Assembly (NCBI RefSeq): GCF_003429095.1
Contig: NZ_QVTE01000015.1
Span: 62,001 to 126,000 of the forward strand
Direction: 5' to 3'
DNA: 64,000 nucleotides
Source of the DNA: Peribacillus saganii
GTDB lineage: Bacteria; Bacillota; Bacilli; Bacillales; DSM-1321
The position numbers and the translations under genes are program-made. This document shows positions 43,079 through 52,014 of the stretch, piece after piece. A model generated the notes under the pieces. The model was given only the letters and a program-made list of their open reading frames with translations, did no database searches and was not told where the DNA came from. Positions within the stretch are counted from its first letter, which is position 1. Each line of letters starts with the position of its first letter.

Positions 43079-44791
43079 TTATTTATATTGAGAAACAAAA
43101 TGGACAAATGTGCTTGCGGTCCAGGTAAAGGATTTATCCCGCAGTGCCCTTCCGGTAGTGGCTTCATAGTTTTCCGGGAAGCCGTTTAGACGGGCCATTT
43201 CACAGAACCTTTCAGCTATATCACCAGCAATTTCATGTTTCCCGCAGTCTTTCAGTGCTTCCACAAATAAAAGAGTCGATGGAGCCCAAATTGGTCCACG
43301 CCAGTAGGCGTCTGCTTCATAATCAGAACTATCAATTGCTTCGGTAGCAATTCCCCAATTTGTCAGAAAGCGTTCACTTGTGATAACCTCAATCATTTTC
43401 TGTCGGATTTGATCAGGCAGCCTTTTACCTAAGATAAGCGACACGAATGGCAGTACTGCATTGCTTTCGATGATTTCGTCATTTAACATACGTTTGGCGA
43501 CCGGCAGACCATCCTCAATGAAATAGTCAATGAACAGCTCATTAAGCTTGTCGGCTTTTTCAATCCAATACCTTTGCTGATCTTTGTTGTTGAATTTTTC
43601 TGCAAGTGATGCCAATAGATCCATGCCTTTAATGATAAAAGCAGTTAAATCAGGGCTGTTCACTACAACAGGCTGACTAAAAACAGTACTGTTGTCCTGG
43701 CCAGAGTCGTTTCCGTGGTGATATTCACAAATCCCATCCTGGTTAGAATCTTTGTACTTTAAATAAAAGTTAATCTGTTTTTCAATGTATTGATATGTTA
43801 ATTTCATTTGTTCTTCTGTGAAAGGCATTTTCTCCATCATTTTTCCAAAAAAGTAGCCATGAACAGGAGGTTTTGCAAAGTTCCAGCGGATGGTGGAATC
43901 GCTGACTGAGCCTGGAATCTGCCCAAGCTCATCTTGGTGATCGAATAGAACGGCCATTTGATCCCAAGCCAAATCATTATCCACACCGGCAAGTCCCAAG
44001 GCATTGAAACAATGATCCCAGCTCCAGGCACCCGGGAAATTTTTATTGGAGCAATACATCGTATATCTCTTTAAGTTTCCTTCAGGCTTCACAAAAGTCG
44101 ACCAATTAGTATAGGCTGCAAGCATGAGTGCCTCATGATATTTTTCTTCAACAGCAGGAATTTTAGAATAATAATCTAAAAGGCTTTGCTTTGATTCAGC
44201 AACAATCTGATCAAAATCATATTCCAATTTATCAGGAATAGCAGCATTTGTAGGAATATCTTCAATTATGCATAAGAATTGTTCCCCATCAGCTTGTACT
44301 TGAATAATCGAAGAGTTATTTGCTTTTTCTGAGCTTCCAGCTGCATCATATTGGATATCCTGATTAAGTGAAACGCTTCCTTTAGGACTGTAAATCATGA
44401 ATTTTGTAAGGTTTTTATAACTGTTGATAAGGCAATATTCTTCCCCTTTCTTACCAAGCAGGAAGTTATATTCAAAATTATAAACTGGCTGCGTATCAAA
44501 ACGGATGCCTACATTATCTCCAATACCTTTTACAACAATGCGGGAATCTCCATCAAAGCAGATACTAATCTCCCCGCCAGGCAGTGTTAATACAATCTTT
44601 GAGAAGTCAGCTTCGTACTGATACGGAACGGGCTCATTATTTTTTAAAGGAATGAACTTCATTACATTCATATGGTTTTTGGATTTGCCTCTTAGGCTAT
44701 TTAGATACAATCCTGACTCTGTTTCCTTTTCTTGAAAATTAATGGACATATATGAACCGTAAAAACTAAACGGTATATCTGTTAAATTCAC
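43079..44791 (-). CDS. Glycoside hydrolase with (a/a)6 barrel, GH63/MGH1-like
   Basis: A 570-residue cytosolic enzyme, an N-terminal beta-sandwich (~1-190) and an (alpha/alpha)6 barrel. The catalytic-acid segment is GAWSWDHCFNALGLAG, and the C-terminus has GPIWAPSTLLFVEAL and FPENYEATTGRA, the usual general-base loop of GH63/GH37-type glycosidases (mannosylglycerate hydrolase, trehalase relatives). It is divergent from a trehalose-type PTS permease, and both promoters carry TreR-like operators, so it probably hydrolyses the imported disaccharide or its phosphate. Normal bacillar partners are GH13 TreA enzymes, so this is a replacement. GTG at 44791 follows AAAGGAG. Confidence 0.85.
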   Translation of the reverse strand: MNLTDIPFSFYGSYMSINFQEKETESGLYLNSLRGKSKNHMNVMKFIPLKNNEPVPYQYEADFSKIVLTLPGGEISICFDGDSRIVVKGIGDNVGIRFDTQPVYNFEYNFLLGKKGEEYCLINSYKNLTKFMIYSPKGSVSLNQDIQYDAAGSSEKANNSSIIQVQADGEQFLCIIEDIPTNAAIPDKLEYDFDQIVAESKQSLLDYYSKIPAVEEKYHEALMLAAYTNWSTFVKPEGNLKRYTMYCSNKNFPGAWSWDHCFNALGLAGVDNDLAWDQMAVLFDHQDELGQIPGSVSDSTIRWNFAKPPVHGYFFGKMMEKMPFTEEQMKLTYQYIEKQINFYLKYKDSNQDGICEYHHGNDSGQDNSTVFSQPVVVNSPDLTAFIIKGMDLLASLAEKFNNKDQQRYWIEKADKLNELFIDYFIEDGLPVAKRMLNDEIIESNAVLPFVSLILGKRLPDQIRQKMIEVITSERFLTNWGIATEAIDSSDYEADAYWRGPIWAPSTLLFVEALKDCGKHEIAGDIAERFCEMARLNGFPENYEATTGRALRDKSFTWTASTFVHFVSQYK

Positions 44792-44816
44792 TTTTAAAAA
44801 ACTCCTTTAACATAAT

Positions 44817-44828
44817 ATGTATATACAA
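44817..44828 (-). promoter_or_regulatory. TreR-type operator ahead of the glycoside hydrolase
   Basis: ATGTATATACAA, 11 of 12 matches to the Bacillus subtilis tre operator TTGTATATACAA, 26 bases upstream of the hydrolase start. Confidence 0.72.
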
Positions 44829-44892
44829 GTTATCCCTAATTTATCATAGTATGAAAATTAGTCAAGAAAAGAAAGGGCTATCATTTTTCTGC

Positions 44893-44938
44893 TTGACAAG
44901 TGAAACAATTTAAAATATTGTAGCTCTTGTATATACAT
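44893..44938 (+). promoter_or_regulatory. PTS permease promoter with overlapping TreR-type operator
   Basis: -35 TTGACA (44893-44898), 17-base spacer, -10 TATTGT (44916-44921), and TTGTATATACAT (44927-44938) lying across the expected start point. A GntR-type TreR bound here would block initiation. Confidence 0.75.
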
Positions 44939-44964
44939 GTTAAAACAGCGAAGAGGTGTCCATC

Positions 44965-46386
44965 GTGTCTGAATTAAAGGAAAGCGTTTCACAGATTATT
45001 AGTTACATAGGCGGTGCGGACAATATTGAAAGCGCATCCCACTGTGTAACCCGATTGCGTCTGGTCCTCAAGGACAAAGATCAAGCAGATGTTAAAAGTA
45101 TTGAAAATCTTGATATTGTGAAGGGAACGTTCTTTGCAAGCGGCCAGTTTCAGGTAATCATAGGACCTGGCTTAGTAGAAAAGGTTTATGGTGAATTTAT
45201 CAAGCAAACCGGAATTAAAGAAAGTTCTATGGCAGAAGTAAAAGAAAATGCCCGTGCAAAAGAAAGCGTTATCCAGAAGGCGGTTAGAACGCTGGCCGAT
45301 ATCTTTATCCCTATCCTTCCGGCGATTGTAGCATCCGGTCTATTAATGGGCTTTAACAATCTTCTTGCAAATCCTGGCCTATTTTATGAGAAGTCAGTAA
45401 TTGAAGTACATACTGGCATTGCAGGAATCGCACAGATTATCAATCTAGTAGCTAATGCTGCCTTTACATTCCTCCCTACCTTAATCGGATGGTCTGCAGT
45501 GAAGAAATTCGGCGGAAATCCTGTTTTAGGTATTGTTTTAGGTTTAATTCTAGTTCATCCAGCTTTAATGTCAGCTTACGATTATGCAGCTGACCCAAGT
45601 AAGGTTAAGCATTGGGATGTGTTAGGATTTAAGATTGAACAGATTGGTTATCAAGGACAAGTCCTTCCCGTTTTAGTTGCTGCTTATCTTTTGGCACAGA
45701 TTGAAATTTTCCTTAAAAAGAGAATTCCTGATGCCATCCAATTGATTATTGTATCACCTATAGCCCTATTGCTGACTGCGTTTTTAACTTTCACGATTAT
45801 TGGGCCTATTACAATGACCGGGGCCAACTGGATCACTGATGGAGTGGTGTACCTGTTTGATGTAGCTCCAGTTTTTGCGGGTGCATTTTATGCCTTTATC
45901 TCTCCATTGCTGGTTATTACTGGAATGCATCACTTATTCCTTGGTGTAAACCTGCAGATGGCAGGAAGCTTAGGCTATGTAACTCTATGGCCAATCGGCG
46001 ATACTGTAACATTGGCACAAGGTACGGCTGCATTAACAATGTTCTTTATTCTAAGAAATAAGAAAATGAAAAACGTTGCCTTTACTTCATCCTTCTCAGC
46101 ATGGCTGGGTATTACAGAGCCAGCTATCTATGGAGTAAACTTGCGGTACCGCTACCCATTTATTGCGGTCATGCTTGCAAGCGCTATCGGCAGTGGATTC
46201 CTGGCATACTTTGATGTGAAAGCCACATCAATTGGTGTAGGCGGACTCTTCTCCTTCCTGTCTGTCTTCCCTGAATATTGGGGCGTATACTTCACAGGCA
46301 ACATAATGACCATTATCTTAACAGCCTTAATCACCTTCCTTTTTTCAAAAAGCAAACGCTTTAAAAATGAGGATTTGGAGGCTTAA
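44965..46386 (+). CDS. treP: PTS EIIBC permease, glucose/sucrose family, trehalose (TreP)-type
   Basis: A 473-residue phosphotransferase permease. The N-terminal EIIB domain (~1-85) has the phospho-Cys in ASHCVTRLRLVL; the EIIC domain (~105-460) has about ten helices with the GITEPAIYGVNLR substrate loop. There is no EIIA domain, as in TreP, which borrows EIIA-Glc. It imports and phosphorylates a disaccharide, most likely trehalose given the operators, though sucrose- or glucosylglycerate-like sugars cannot be excluded. GTG at 44965 is eight bases from GAGG; the GTG at 44956 overlaps that site. No treA or treR is present in the window. Confidence 0.85.
   Translation: MSELKESVSQIISYIGGADNIESASHCVTRLRLVLKDKDQADVKSIENLDIVKGTFFASGQFQVIIGPGLVEKVYGEFIKQTGIKESSMAEVKENARAKESVIQKAVRTLADIFIPILPAIVASGLLMGFNNLLANPGLFYEKSVIEVHTGIAGIAQIINLVANAAFTFLPTLIGWSAVKKFGGNPVLGIVLGLILVHPALMSAYDYAADPSKVKHWDVLGFKIEQIGYQGQVLPVLVAAYLLAQIEIFLKKRIPDAIQLIIVSPIALLLTAFLTFTIIGPITMTGANWITDGVVYLFDVAPVFAGAFYAFISPLLVITGMHHLFLGVNLQMAGSLGYVTLWPIGDTVTLAQGTAALTMFFILRNKKMKNVAFTSSFSAWLGITEPAIYGVNLRYRYPFIAVMLASAIGSGFLAYFDVKATSIGVGGLFSFLSVFPEYWGVYFTGNIMTIILTALITFLFSKSKRFKNEDLEA
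44979..44992 (+). promoter_or_regulatory. Candidate cre site inside the permease start
   Basis: GGAAAGCGTTTCAC closely matches the CcpA consensus (TGAAAGCGTTTCA-like), 14-27 bases into the coding sequence. It could equally be codon content. Confidence 0.4.
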
Positions 46387-46405
46387 ATTTAAACAGATTC
46401 CTATA

Positions 46406-46440
46406 AAACAAGGACAGGCTGGACCTGTCCTTGTTTATTT
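46406..46440 (+). terminator. Terminator of the PTS permease gene
   Basis: A perfect 13-bp stem (46406-46418 with 46424-46436) is followed by ATTT. Confidence 0.9.
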
Positions 46441-46545
46441 AAATCTCACGGTATTGGAAAAACTTAGTCGTAGATTGGCATTGATTTCGTTCTTTATTTA
46501 TTGCTTTCTTAAATAATAAGCAGAAATAAGATTTGTTTTATCAAG

Positions 46546-47700
46546 TTAATGCAAATGGCTGCTTAACCGTTCAATTGTTTTAGCTAGGAGAGCCGTTCGT
46601 TTCGGGAATGATTTCAAATCCACGTATTCGTCTTTTTCGCTGTGTGAGAATTCTCCAAGCGGTCCCATGCCGTCAACAGTTGGAACTCCTTCTGTCGTGG
46701 TATATGCTGCATCGGAGCCGCCTCCGGTACTGACTTCAGTTATCGACATTCCTAATTCTTTACCAACAGCTTTAATAGTGTTTAGAAGAGTTTCTGCTCC
46801 TTCCACTTTTTCCATTGGCGGCCTGCCGATTCTTCCGGAAATTTCGGTTTCAGTACCCTTAATATGTTCGTCGTGAGCTATTTCTGTTATTTTGGCTGTA
46901 ATTTCTTTTGCTTGTTTCATATTTTTCACCCTTACGTCAACTTGTGCTTTGGCTTCGGGTGCGACTGTATTTGACGAAATTCCCCCGTCTATTAAGCCTA
47001 CATTAACTGATAATCCTTGTTCGTAATCATTTAAATTTTGCAGACTGATTACTTTATGGGCGAGTTCTACTATTGCGCTTCTCCCTCTTTCCGGCTCTAC
47101 TCCAGCGTGCGCGCTTCTGCCTTTTACATCAAAAATGAACCTTCCAACTCCTTTTCTTTCTGTAACAACTGCATCATTCGGTCTCCCTGATTCAACGACA
47201 AGAGAGAAATCCTTACCCTCAGCTGCTTCTTTAATAATCGCCTTTGAAGTGCGGGATCCTATCTCTTCATCACTATTAAAGATAAGATGTACATTTTTGT
47301 ACGCATCCGAGCCATTTTCTTTTAAAGCCTTTAAAGCATATAGCACAGCAACATGGCTGGCTTTTTCATCACTTACTCCAGGCCCATAAGCCTTATCGCC
47401 AATGATTTTGAATGGTCTTTTTTCAGCCTCACCCACACCAAACACTGTATCCATATGGGCAATAATAATTATCTTAGGCTCACACTCCTTGTCACACTTG
47501 ATCTCAAGGTGGTTTCCATATTCGGTTTCCCTGTGAACTTTCACATACATGCCCAGTTCTTCAAATTTTCTTCTGATAATATTGCCAACTTTATCTACAC
47601 CTTCTTTATAATAAGAGCCGCTGTCAATGTTCACAAGTTCTTTCAATAAGCTGTTCATCTCAGGCATTTTGCTTTCAAGGTATGATTCTATTTGGTCCAT
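46546..47700 (-). CDS. M20-family metallopeptidase (carboxypeptidase G2-like)
   Basis: A 384-residue zinc peptidase. Metal and catalytic motifs are visible: IIIAHMDTVFGVG (His and Asp), GPGVSDEKASHV (bridging Asp), IFNSDEEIGS (catalytic Glu pair) and a C-terminal HSEKDEYVDL (last His). The dimerisation domain is inserted at ~185-290 (GRSAHAG..ERGRSAIVELAH). CPG2-like members remove a C-terminal Glu or cleave small peptides in the cytosol. ATG at 47700 follows AAAGGAGG; the upstream 12 codons are not needed. It lies 127 bases downstream of gamma-glutamyltransferase and runs in the same direction, so the two may scavenge glutamyl compounds. Confidence 0.92.
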   Translation of the reverse strand: MDQIESYLESKMPEMNSLLKELVNIDSGSYYKEGVDKVGNIIRRKFEELGMYVKVHRETEYGNHLEIKCDKECEPKIIIIAHMDTVFGVGEAEKRPFKIIGDKAYGPGVSDEKASHVAVLYALKALKENGSDAYKNVHLIFNSDEEIGSRTSKAIIKEAAEGKDFSLVVESGRPNDAVVTERKGVGRFIFDVKGRSAHAGVEPERGRSAIVELAHKVISLQNLNDYEQGLSVNVGLIDGGISSNTVAPEAKAQVDVRVKNMKQAKEITAKITEIAHDEHIKGTETEISGRIGRPPMEKVEGAETLLNTIKAVGKELGMSITEVSTGGGSDAAYTTTEGVPTVDGMGPLGEFSHSEKDEYVDLKSFPKRTALLAKTIERLSSHLH

Positions 47701-47827
47701 ATCTGAATCCTCCTTTAATATAATCCCTATTTCCATTCCTCACTTGGATTTCACTTAAACTTGAAATTTGAGAATAAACGTGAAAATAGACCGTATAAAA
47801 AAGGGAGTTTTTCATCAAAATCCGGAG

Positions 47828-49525
47828 TTAACCGAACTTTTTTGAAGTAACATTGTTAATGCCTATTGCGCTTCCAGGTCTGCTGGAATCAGCGGCCCCA
47901 TAGAGGTTCCCGTTTTCCTGGTCAATTAATATTGCTTGGACATTTCCAATTGTTTTAGCATTTTCCAAAAATTCAAAGCCCATTTTACCGAGCTTATCTC
48001 TTATTTCCTTACTTAATCCTTCTTCCCACCAAATGTATGGGCCCGTGCTGTTATAAATTCTTGGTTCCTCAATAGCATCTTTCACATCCATTTTATAATC
48101 AAGAATGTTTATGAGAACCTGCGAAACTGAGGAAAGAATCGTCGGGCCACCTGGGGAACCTAGTGTCAGCACTGGTTTTCCATCTTTAAAAACAATGGTC
48201 GGCGTCTTTGAGCTGCTTGCGAATTTTTTTGGTTCAATGCTATTCGTGCGCTGCGGTTCCGGCCAAAAATCAGTTAAATCATTATTTAGTAGAAAACCAT
48301 AGCCAGGTACCATAATGCCGGACCCCATGACATGTTCTATCGATGAGGTGCAAGCGGCAATATTGCCCCACCTGTCTACGGCTGTGAAGTGGGTTGTTTC
48401 TCCACCTGTTGTTTGTATTGCCTTTACTTCACCTTTTTTGTTGCTGCTACCCTGGTAAGGCCAAGGATTTCCACAGTCAATTAAAGGATTTCTTGCCTTC
48501 CAATTAATCAAATTTTGTCTTTCTTTTATATAATCATCATGCAGGAGCCCCTCAATAGGGATATCAGCGAATTCAGGATCTGCTAAATAAGCAAGCTTGT
48601 CTGCTGATGTTAATCTCATTGCTTCAGATAGCAAGTAATACTTTTCCCAAGAGGAAATATTGTGTTTTTCTATTTGAAAACCTTCCAGAATTTTAAGCAT
48701 TTGGATTACACTTAGTCCTCCTGCATTTGGAGGCCCCGGAGCAGCAATTTCATATTGCTTATATTTACCTGTAATCGGCTCTTCTATTTTAACTTCATAT
48801 TGGTTGAGGTCCTCTATGTTCATTATCCCATCCATTTTTTGCAATGTATCCACAATCGCTTTTCCTATTTCTCCCTCATAAAGTGCCTTTACGCCCTGCT
48901 TTTGAAGAATACGAAGAGTTTTTGCAAGGTTTGTATTTGTAACCCAATCTCCTTCAACTAACGGTTTTCCTTCTGGGATAAAAAATCTTCGCCCATCATC
49001 GCCTAATCGATGCCCAAGTTTTTCTATTGCCTCCTGCCAATGCCAATTTACTGTAAAACCGTTTTCCGCAAGTTGGACAGCTGGTTCAATCAATTTGTCT
49101 AAAGACATGGTTCCAAATTCTCTTAATGCGGTATCCATTGCCTTTATTATTCCAGGTATAGCTACTGAACTGGCTACGGTTGATCTATGAAAATGAGGAA
49201 TGATATTCCCTTCGTTATCTACAAACATGTCTTTCGTAATGCCTTTTGGCGCTTGAGAGTGACCATTTATGACCTTCATTTGCTTACTTTTATTATCATA
49301 ATGAATAATAAAACCACTAGCTCCAATTCCTGTGTTGTATGGCTCTACAACACTTAATGCAAATTGCACTGCAACAACGGCATCCATCGCGTTGCCGCCT
49401 TTTCTTAATACCTCGGCGCCTACTTCCGTTGCCTCATTCATCGCACTGGCCACCATTCCATACTTCCCCATGGCCCTTTGTTGATTCAAATCTTTTGTTT
49501 TCTGGTTTTTATAAACATTTTTCAT
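47828..49525 (-). CDS. Gamma-glutamyltransferase-like Ntn hydrolase (YwrD type)
   Basis: A 565-residue Ntn-hydrolase that should autoprocess at the Thr of GGETTHFTAVDRWGNIAACT; the oxyanion Gly-Gly is in LGSPGGPTILSSVS. N-terminal AMGKYGMVASAMNEATEVGA and GGNAMDAVVAVQFALSVVEP are the standard large-subunit segments. There is no signal peptide, so it stays in the cytosol like Bacillus YwrD rather than secreted Ggt. It may cleave or transfer gamma-glutamyl groups of glutathione-like or polyglutamate substrates. ATG at 49525 is eight bases from AGAGGG; the ATG at 49531 is too close. Confidence 0.92.
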   Translation of the reverse strand: MKNVYKNQKTKDLNQQRAMGKYGMVASAMNEATEVGAEVLRKGGNAMDAVVAVQFALSVVEPYNTGIGASGFIIHYDNKSKQMKVINGHSQAPKGITKDMFVDNEGNIIPHFHRSTVASSVAIPGIIKAMDTALREFGTMSLDKLIEPAVQLAENGFTVNWHWQEAIEKLGHRLGDDGRRFFIPEGKPLVEGDWVTNTNLAKTLRILQKQGVKALYEGEIGKAIVDTLQKMDGIMNIEDLNQYEVKIEEPITGKYKQYEIAAPGPPNAGGLSVIQMLKILEGFQIEKHNISSWEKYYLLSEAMRLTSADKLAYLADPEFADIPIEGLLHDDYIKERQNLINWKARNPLIDCGNPWPYQGSSNKKGEVKAIQTTGGETTHFTAVDRWGNIAACTSSIEHVMGSGIMVPGYGFLLNNDLTDFWPEPQRTNSIEPKKFASSSKTPTIVFKDGKPVLTLGSPGGPTILSSVSQVLINILDYKMDVKDAIEEPRIYNSTGPYIWWEEGLSKEIRDKLGKMGFEFLENAKTIGNVQAILIDQENGNLYGAADSSRPGSAIGINNVTSKKFG

Positions 49526-49945
49526 ATCCATGACCCTCTTCTGCTATGACTTAAAAACTTTTTTAATTACATGCAACACGTCACCCACTCATTAGTTGGG
49601 TTATAATGTTATACATTTCTTTCCCTTTAAAAGATGTATGTAAAACAAGTTAAATTCTTCTATGTGAACACAAAAAAAGATAGAATCAATATGATTAACT
49701 ATCTGAAATGGGTATATTTCAACCGTAGATGAGTGATTTACTATCCGAAATCTCTATTACTGTCTGACTTGTTTTTAAAGGCATAATAAATCTTTATTTA
49801 GCATTTATCTTTTTTACATGTGCTAAAAATTTCTTATGAAAATGTGTTCCACGTAAATAAAAAAACAGTTATTAGTTGCAATTGTATATTTCCAATCGAA
49901 CTTGTAAATGTTATCCTTAGTTGAATTCAACTGGAGGCGTGCCAT
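49526..49945. other. 420-base divergent intergenic region
   Basis: Separates the gamma-glutamyltransferase and the small plus-strand gene. GTTATAATGTTATACAT near 49608 holds a good -10-like TATAAT. No other structure is supported. Confidence 0.4.
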
Positions 49946-50293
49946 ATGGACAGTATGAAATTGCGATTGGAAATTAAAAACTTGTATCTGCGAGTCGGAA
50001 ATGTAACGCGGGACAATGAAAGCTATGTATTAATGACAGCTTACGATGATTCAAACAATGAGATTGTGTTAGAACTTACCCATGAACAAGCCGGATTCCT
50101 TGAAGATCAATTCCTGGCAGTTAATCGCAGATGGGAACAGCGTCTTTCCGCACCAACTCCTCAGCCGCAAGTTCCTCAATATAATCAGCCATACATCAAT
50201 CAGCCAAGCATTGCTAGTCAGTATCAGGATACTCAATATGGTTATAATCAGCTTCAAGTTCCTCCATACGGTGCGAATCAATATACTCCTTGA
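49946..50293 (+). CDS. Hypothetical protein with Pro/Gln/Tyr-rich tail
   Basis: A 115-residue protein. Residues ~1-65 form a compact, mixed alpha/beta region (LEIKNLYLRVGNVTRDNESY, then LELTHEQAGFLEDQFLAVNR); residues ~68-115 are a low-complexity tail of Pro, Gln, Asn and Tyr (PTPQPQVPQYNQPYINQPSI). The look is of a cytosolic or spore-related structural protein with a sticky tail. ATG at 49946 follows CTGGAGGCG. Its stop codon is inside the terminator stem. No family is recognised. Confidence 0.75.
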   Translation: MDSMKLRLEIKNLYLRVGNVTRDNESYVLMTAYDDSNNEIVLELTHEQAGFLEDQFLAVNRRWEQRLSAPTPQPQVPQYNQPYINQPSIASQYQDTQYGYNQLQVPPYGANQYTP

Positions 50294-50314
50294 TTAAATC
50301 AAGGGGTATTTTTA
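50283..50314 (+). terminator. Terminator overlapping the stop codon of the 115-residue gene
   Basis: A 12-bp stem (50283-50294 with 50298-50309, one mismatch) with a 3-base loop, then TTTTT. The TGA stop (50291-50293) lies in the ascending arm, so ribosomes reach the hairpin before it can fold. Confidence 0.85.
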
Positions 50315-50650
50315 ATAAAACAACCACTCCTCCGGTTATTAAACGAGTTAATAGAACTACAAAAATCACATCTTTTCTATACTTAGCTGACTATAGAGAA
50401 TGATCAAGATGAAATTGAAGACTAATGGGGGTATATGGGAATAAAACTGTATTTCCTCTTAAAAATATAATGTTTATAAGGAGAAAACTGACTGTTTGAA
50501 TGACTTTTTTTCCTTTAAAGGGGCAATTTTTATTTCCGGTTGGCAACAATGGGTTACTTTCAACTAGTATTAAGCGAAGAAATGGAATTTAGAGGGTTAC
50601 ATACTCATACCCTGTACCCTATAGACTTCTATATTTCTTTAAATTGGTTA

Positions 50651-50770
50651 CTTTATCAGCAACTTCAAGGATATATCAGCAACTCCCCAAATTTTATCGT
50701 CGACTTTCGGTTTTTATCAGCGACTTCCGAATTTTATCGGCAATTTTCGGATTTTATCACCGACCATCCT
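50651..50770. repeat. 20-bp imperfect tandem repeat, six copies
   Basis: Six exactly spaced 20-base units start at 50651, 50671, 50691, 50711, 50731 and 50751. The consensus is ATTTTATCAGCGACTTTCGG; inner copies match best. There are no spacers, so it is not a CRISPR. It is intergenic, between convergent genes. Confidence 0.88.
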
Positions 50771-50848
50771 GTCTTGTTTCACTAATGTGATTTCTGAAAA
50801 TAATATAAGCAGTACTTTAAATCGGTTGCGTCCAAAAATCTAACCAGC

Positions 50849-51730
50849 TTATGTCGGAAAAGCGGTATCAGCTGCTGACTCCAAATGATTCACTACAGGA
50901 AGCCCTTTTAACAAAGGAATCAGCTCTGAAATGTTTCTAACAACCTCATCAGCATCGCTTTTTTGTCCAATTTCATGTGGATCGATGAGGATTGTCGAAC
51001 AGCCCAGCTCTTTCGCCGGGAGAATCTCATTGACTAAGTTATCACCAATGCTGAGTAACTCATTGTATTTAACCTGAAAAAATTCACTGATTTCTTTAAA
51101 GCGCTCGGCTGTATGGGTTGGTTTTTGCGCTTCAAAAACTTTTTTGTCAAAAACCGATTTAAAACCAAGCTTTGTGAGAATAACTTCACTATCCTTTTCT
51201 GGACTGTTTGTCAGTAATACTATCTTGAAGCCCTTATCTTTTAATGCGTAGAGAGCTTCCCCAAAACCATGTATTCTTGCCATCACGAATTCAGGACTCA
51301 TCATAAAACTTCTCGTCTCGAGGAATGCTTCCCTTCCACTTGCAGCATCCAGCCCATAATGCCTGGCGATTGAGGCTGGCAGCCACCATAAGTCACCAAT
51401 ACTTATCGTATTCTCCAAGTCCATCTTAATAGGTCCCGGATACATTGGCAGTATATCTTCATTACTCAGTGGACTGCCATCCCACATGAAAGCCTCTTTT
51501 ACGAGATTGTGCTCCTGCTGTAAAATCAGGTCTTTTTGCACATCGTATACTCTGCCTATTTTCAATGGATGTTTCCCATGGAGTGCTAATTGGTAATCAT
51601 CCCAAAAAGCATTTTGCTTGGCGGCAAGCAGCTTGCTTTGAAGCCGTCTTGCATAAAAATCAAAATGATGTGTGTCTTCATAAAGTGTTCCATCCAAATC
51701 GAATATAATCACTTTACTTTTAGTGTACAA
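50849..51730 (-). CDS. HAD-superfamily hydrolase
   Basis: A 293-residue HAD enzyme: motif I is VIIFDLDGTLYEDT (nucleophile Asp), motif II KIVLLTNSPEK, motif III Lys in FEAQKPTHTAERF and motif IV LLSIGDNLVNEILPAKELG (Asp pair). The insertion ~30-150 is an unusually large helical cap, so the substrate is probably a phosphorylated small molecule. Start TTG at 51730 is nine bases after GGGAGG. It is convergent with the small plus-strand gene and monocistronic. Confidence 0.9.
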   Translation of the reverse strand: MYTKSKVIIFDLDGTLYEDTHHFDFYARRLQSKLLAAKQNAFWDDYQLALHGKHPLKIGRVYDVQKDLILQQEHNLVKEAFMWDGSPLSNEDILPMYPGPIKMDLENTISIGDLWWLPASIARHYGLDAASGREAFLETRSFMMSPEFVMARIHGFGEALYALKDKGFKIVLLTNSPEKDSEVILTKLGFKSVFDKKVFEAQKPTHTAERFKEISEFFQVKYNELLSIGDNLVNEILPAKELGCSTILIDPHEIGQKSDADEVVRNISELIPLLKGLPVVNHLESAADTAFPT

Positions 51731-52014
51731 GCTGACTGCCTCCCTCTCCCGTGTTAAAGTCCAAAAAAAAATTCCATCAACTTATTTCTCTTTGTATGAT
51801 GCACCATTTAGTCTCAGAGAATCCATTACTTGAGCACCATATAGTATTTTAGCATTGATAAAAGTTTATTCGTTGAGATTGTTTTTTTTAAAACGTCTTC
51901 CAATTTTGTTATTTTATCCGGTAAACCGCATCTCATTTCACGTACCGGTTACACTTAATTTTTATGAATATGTACATACAGCAAAGTAATACAGTTATAA
52001 GTGAGGTGATAAAT

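Noticed and set aside
50651-50770. CRISPR array
   Set aside because: Units are contiguous 20-mers without unique spacers, and no cas gene is nearby.
50540-50785. 81-codon plus-strand frame
   Set aside because: Its second half is just the translated 20-bp tandem repeat (repeated YISN/FRFLSAT-like segments).
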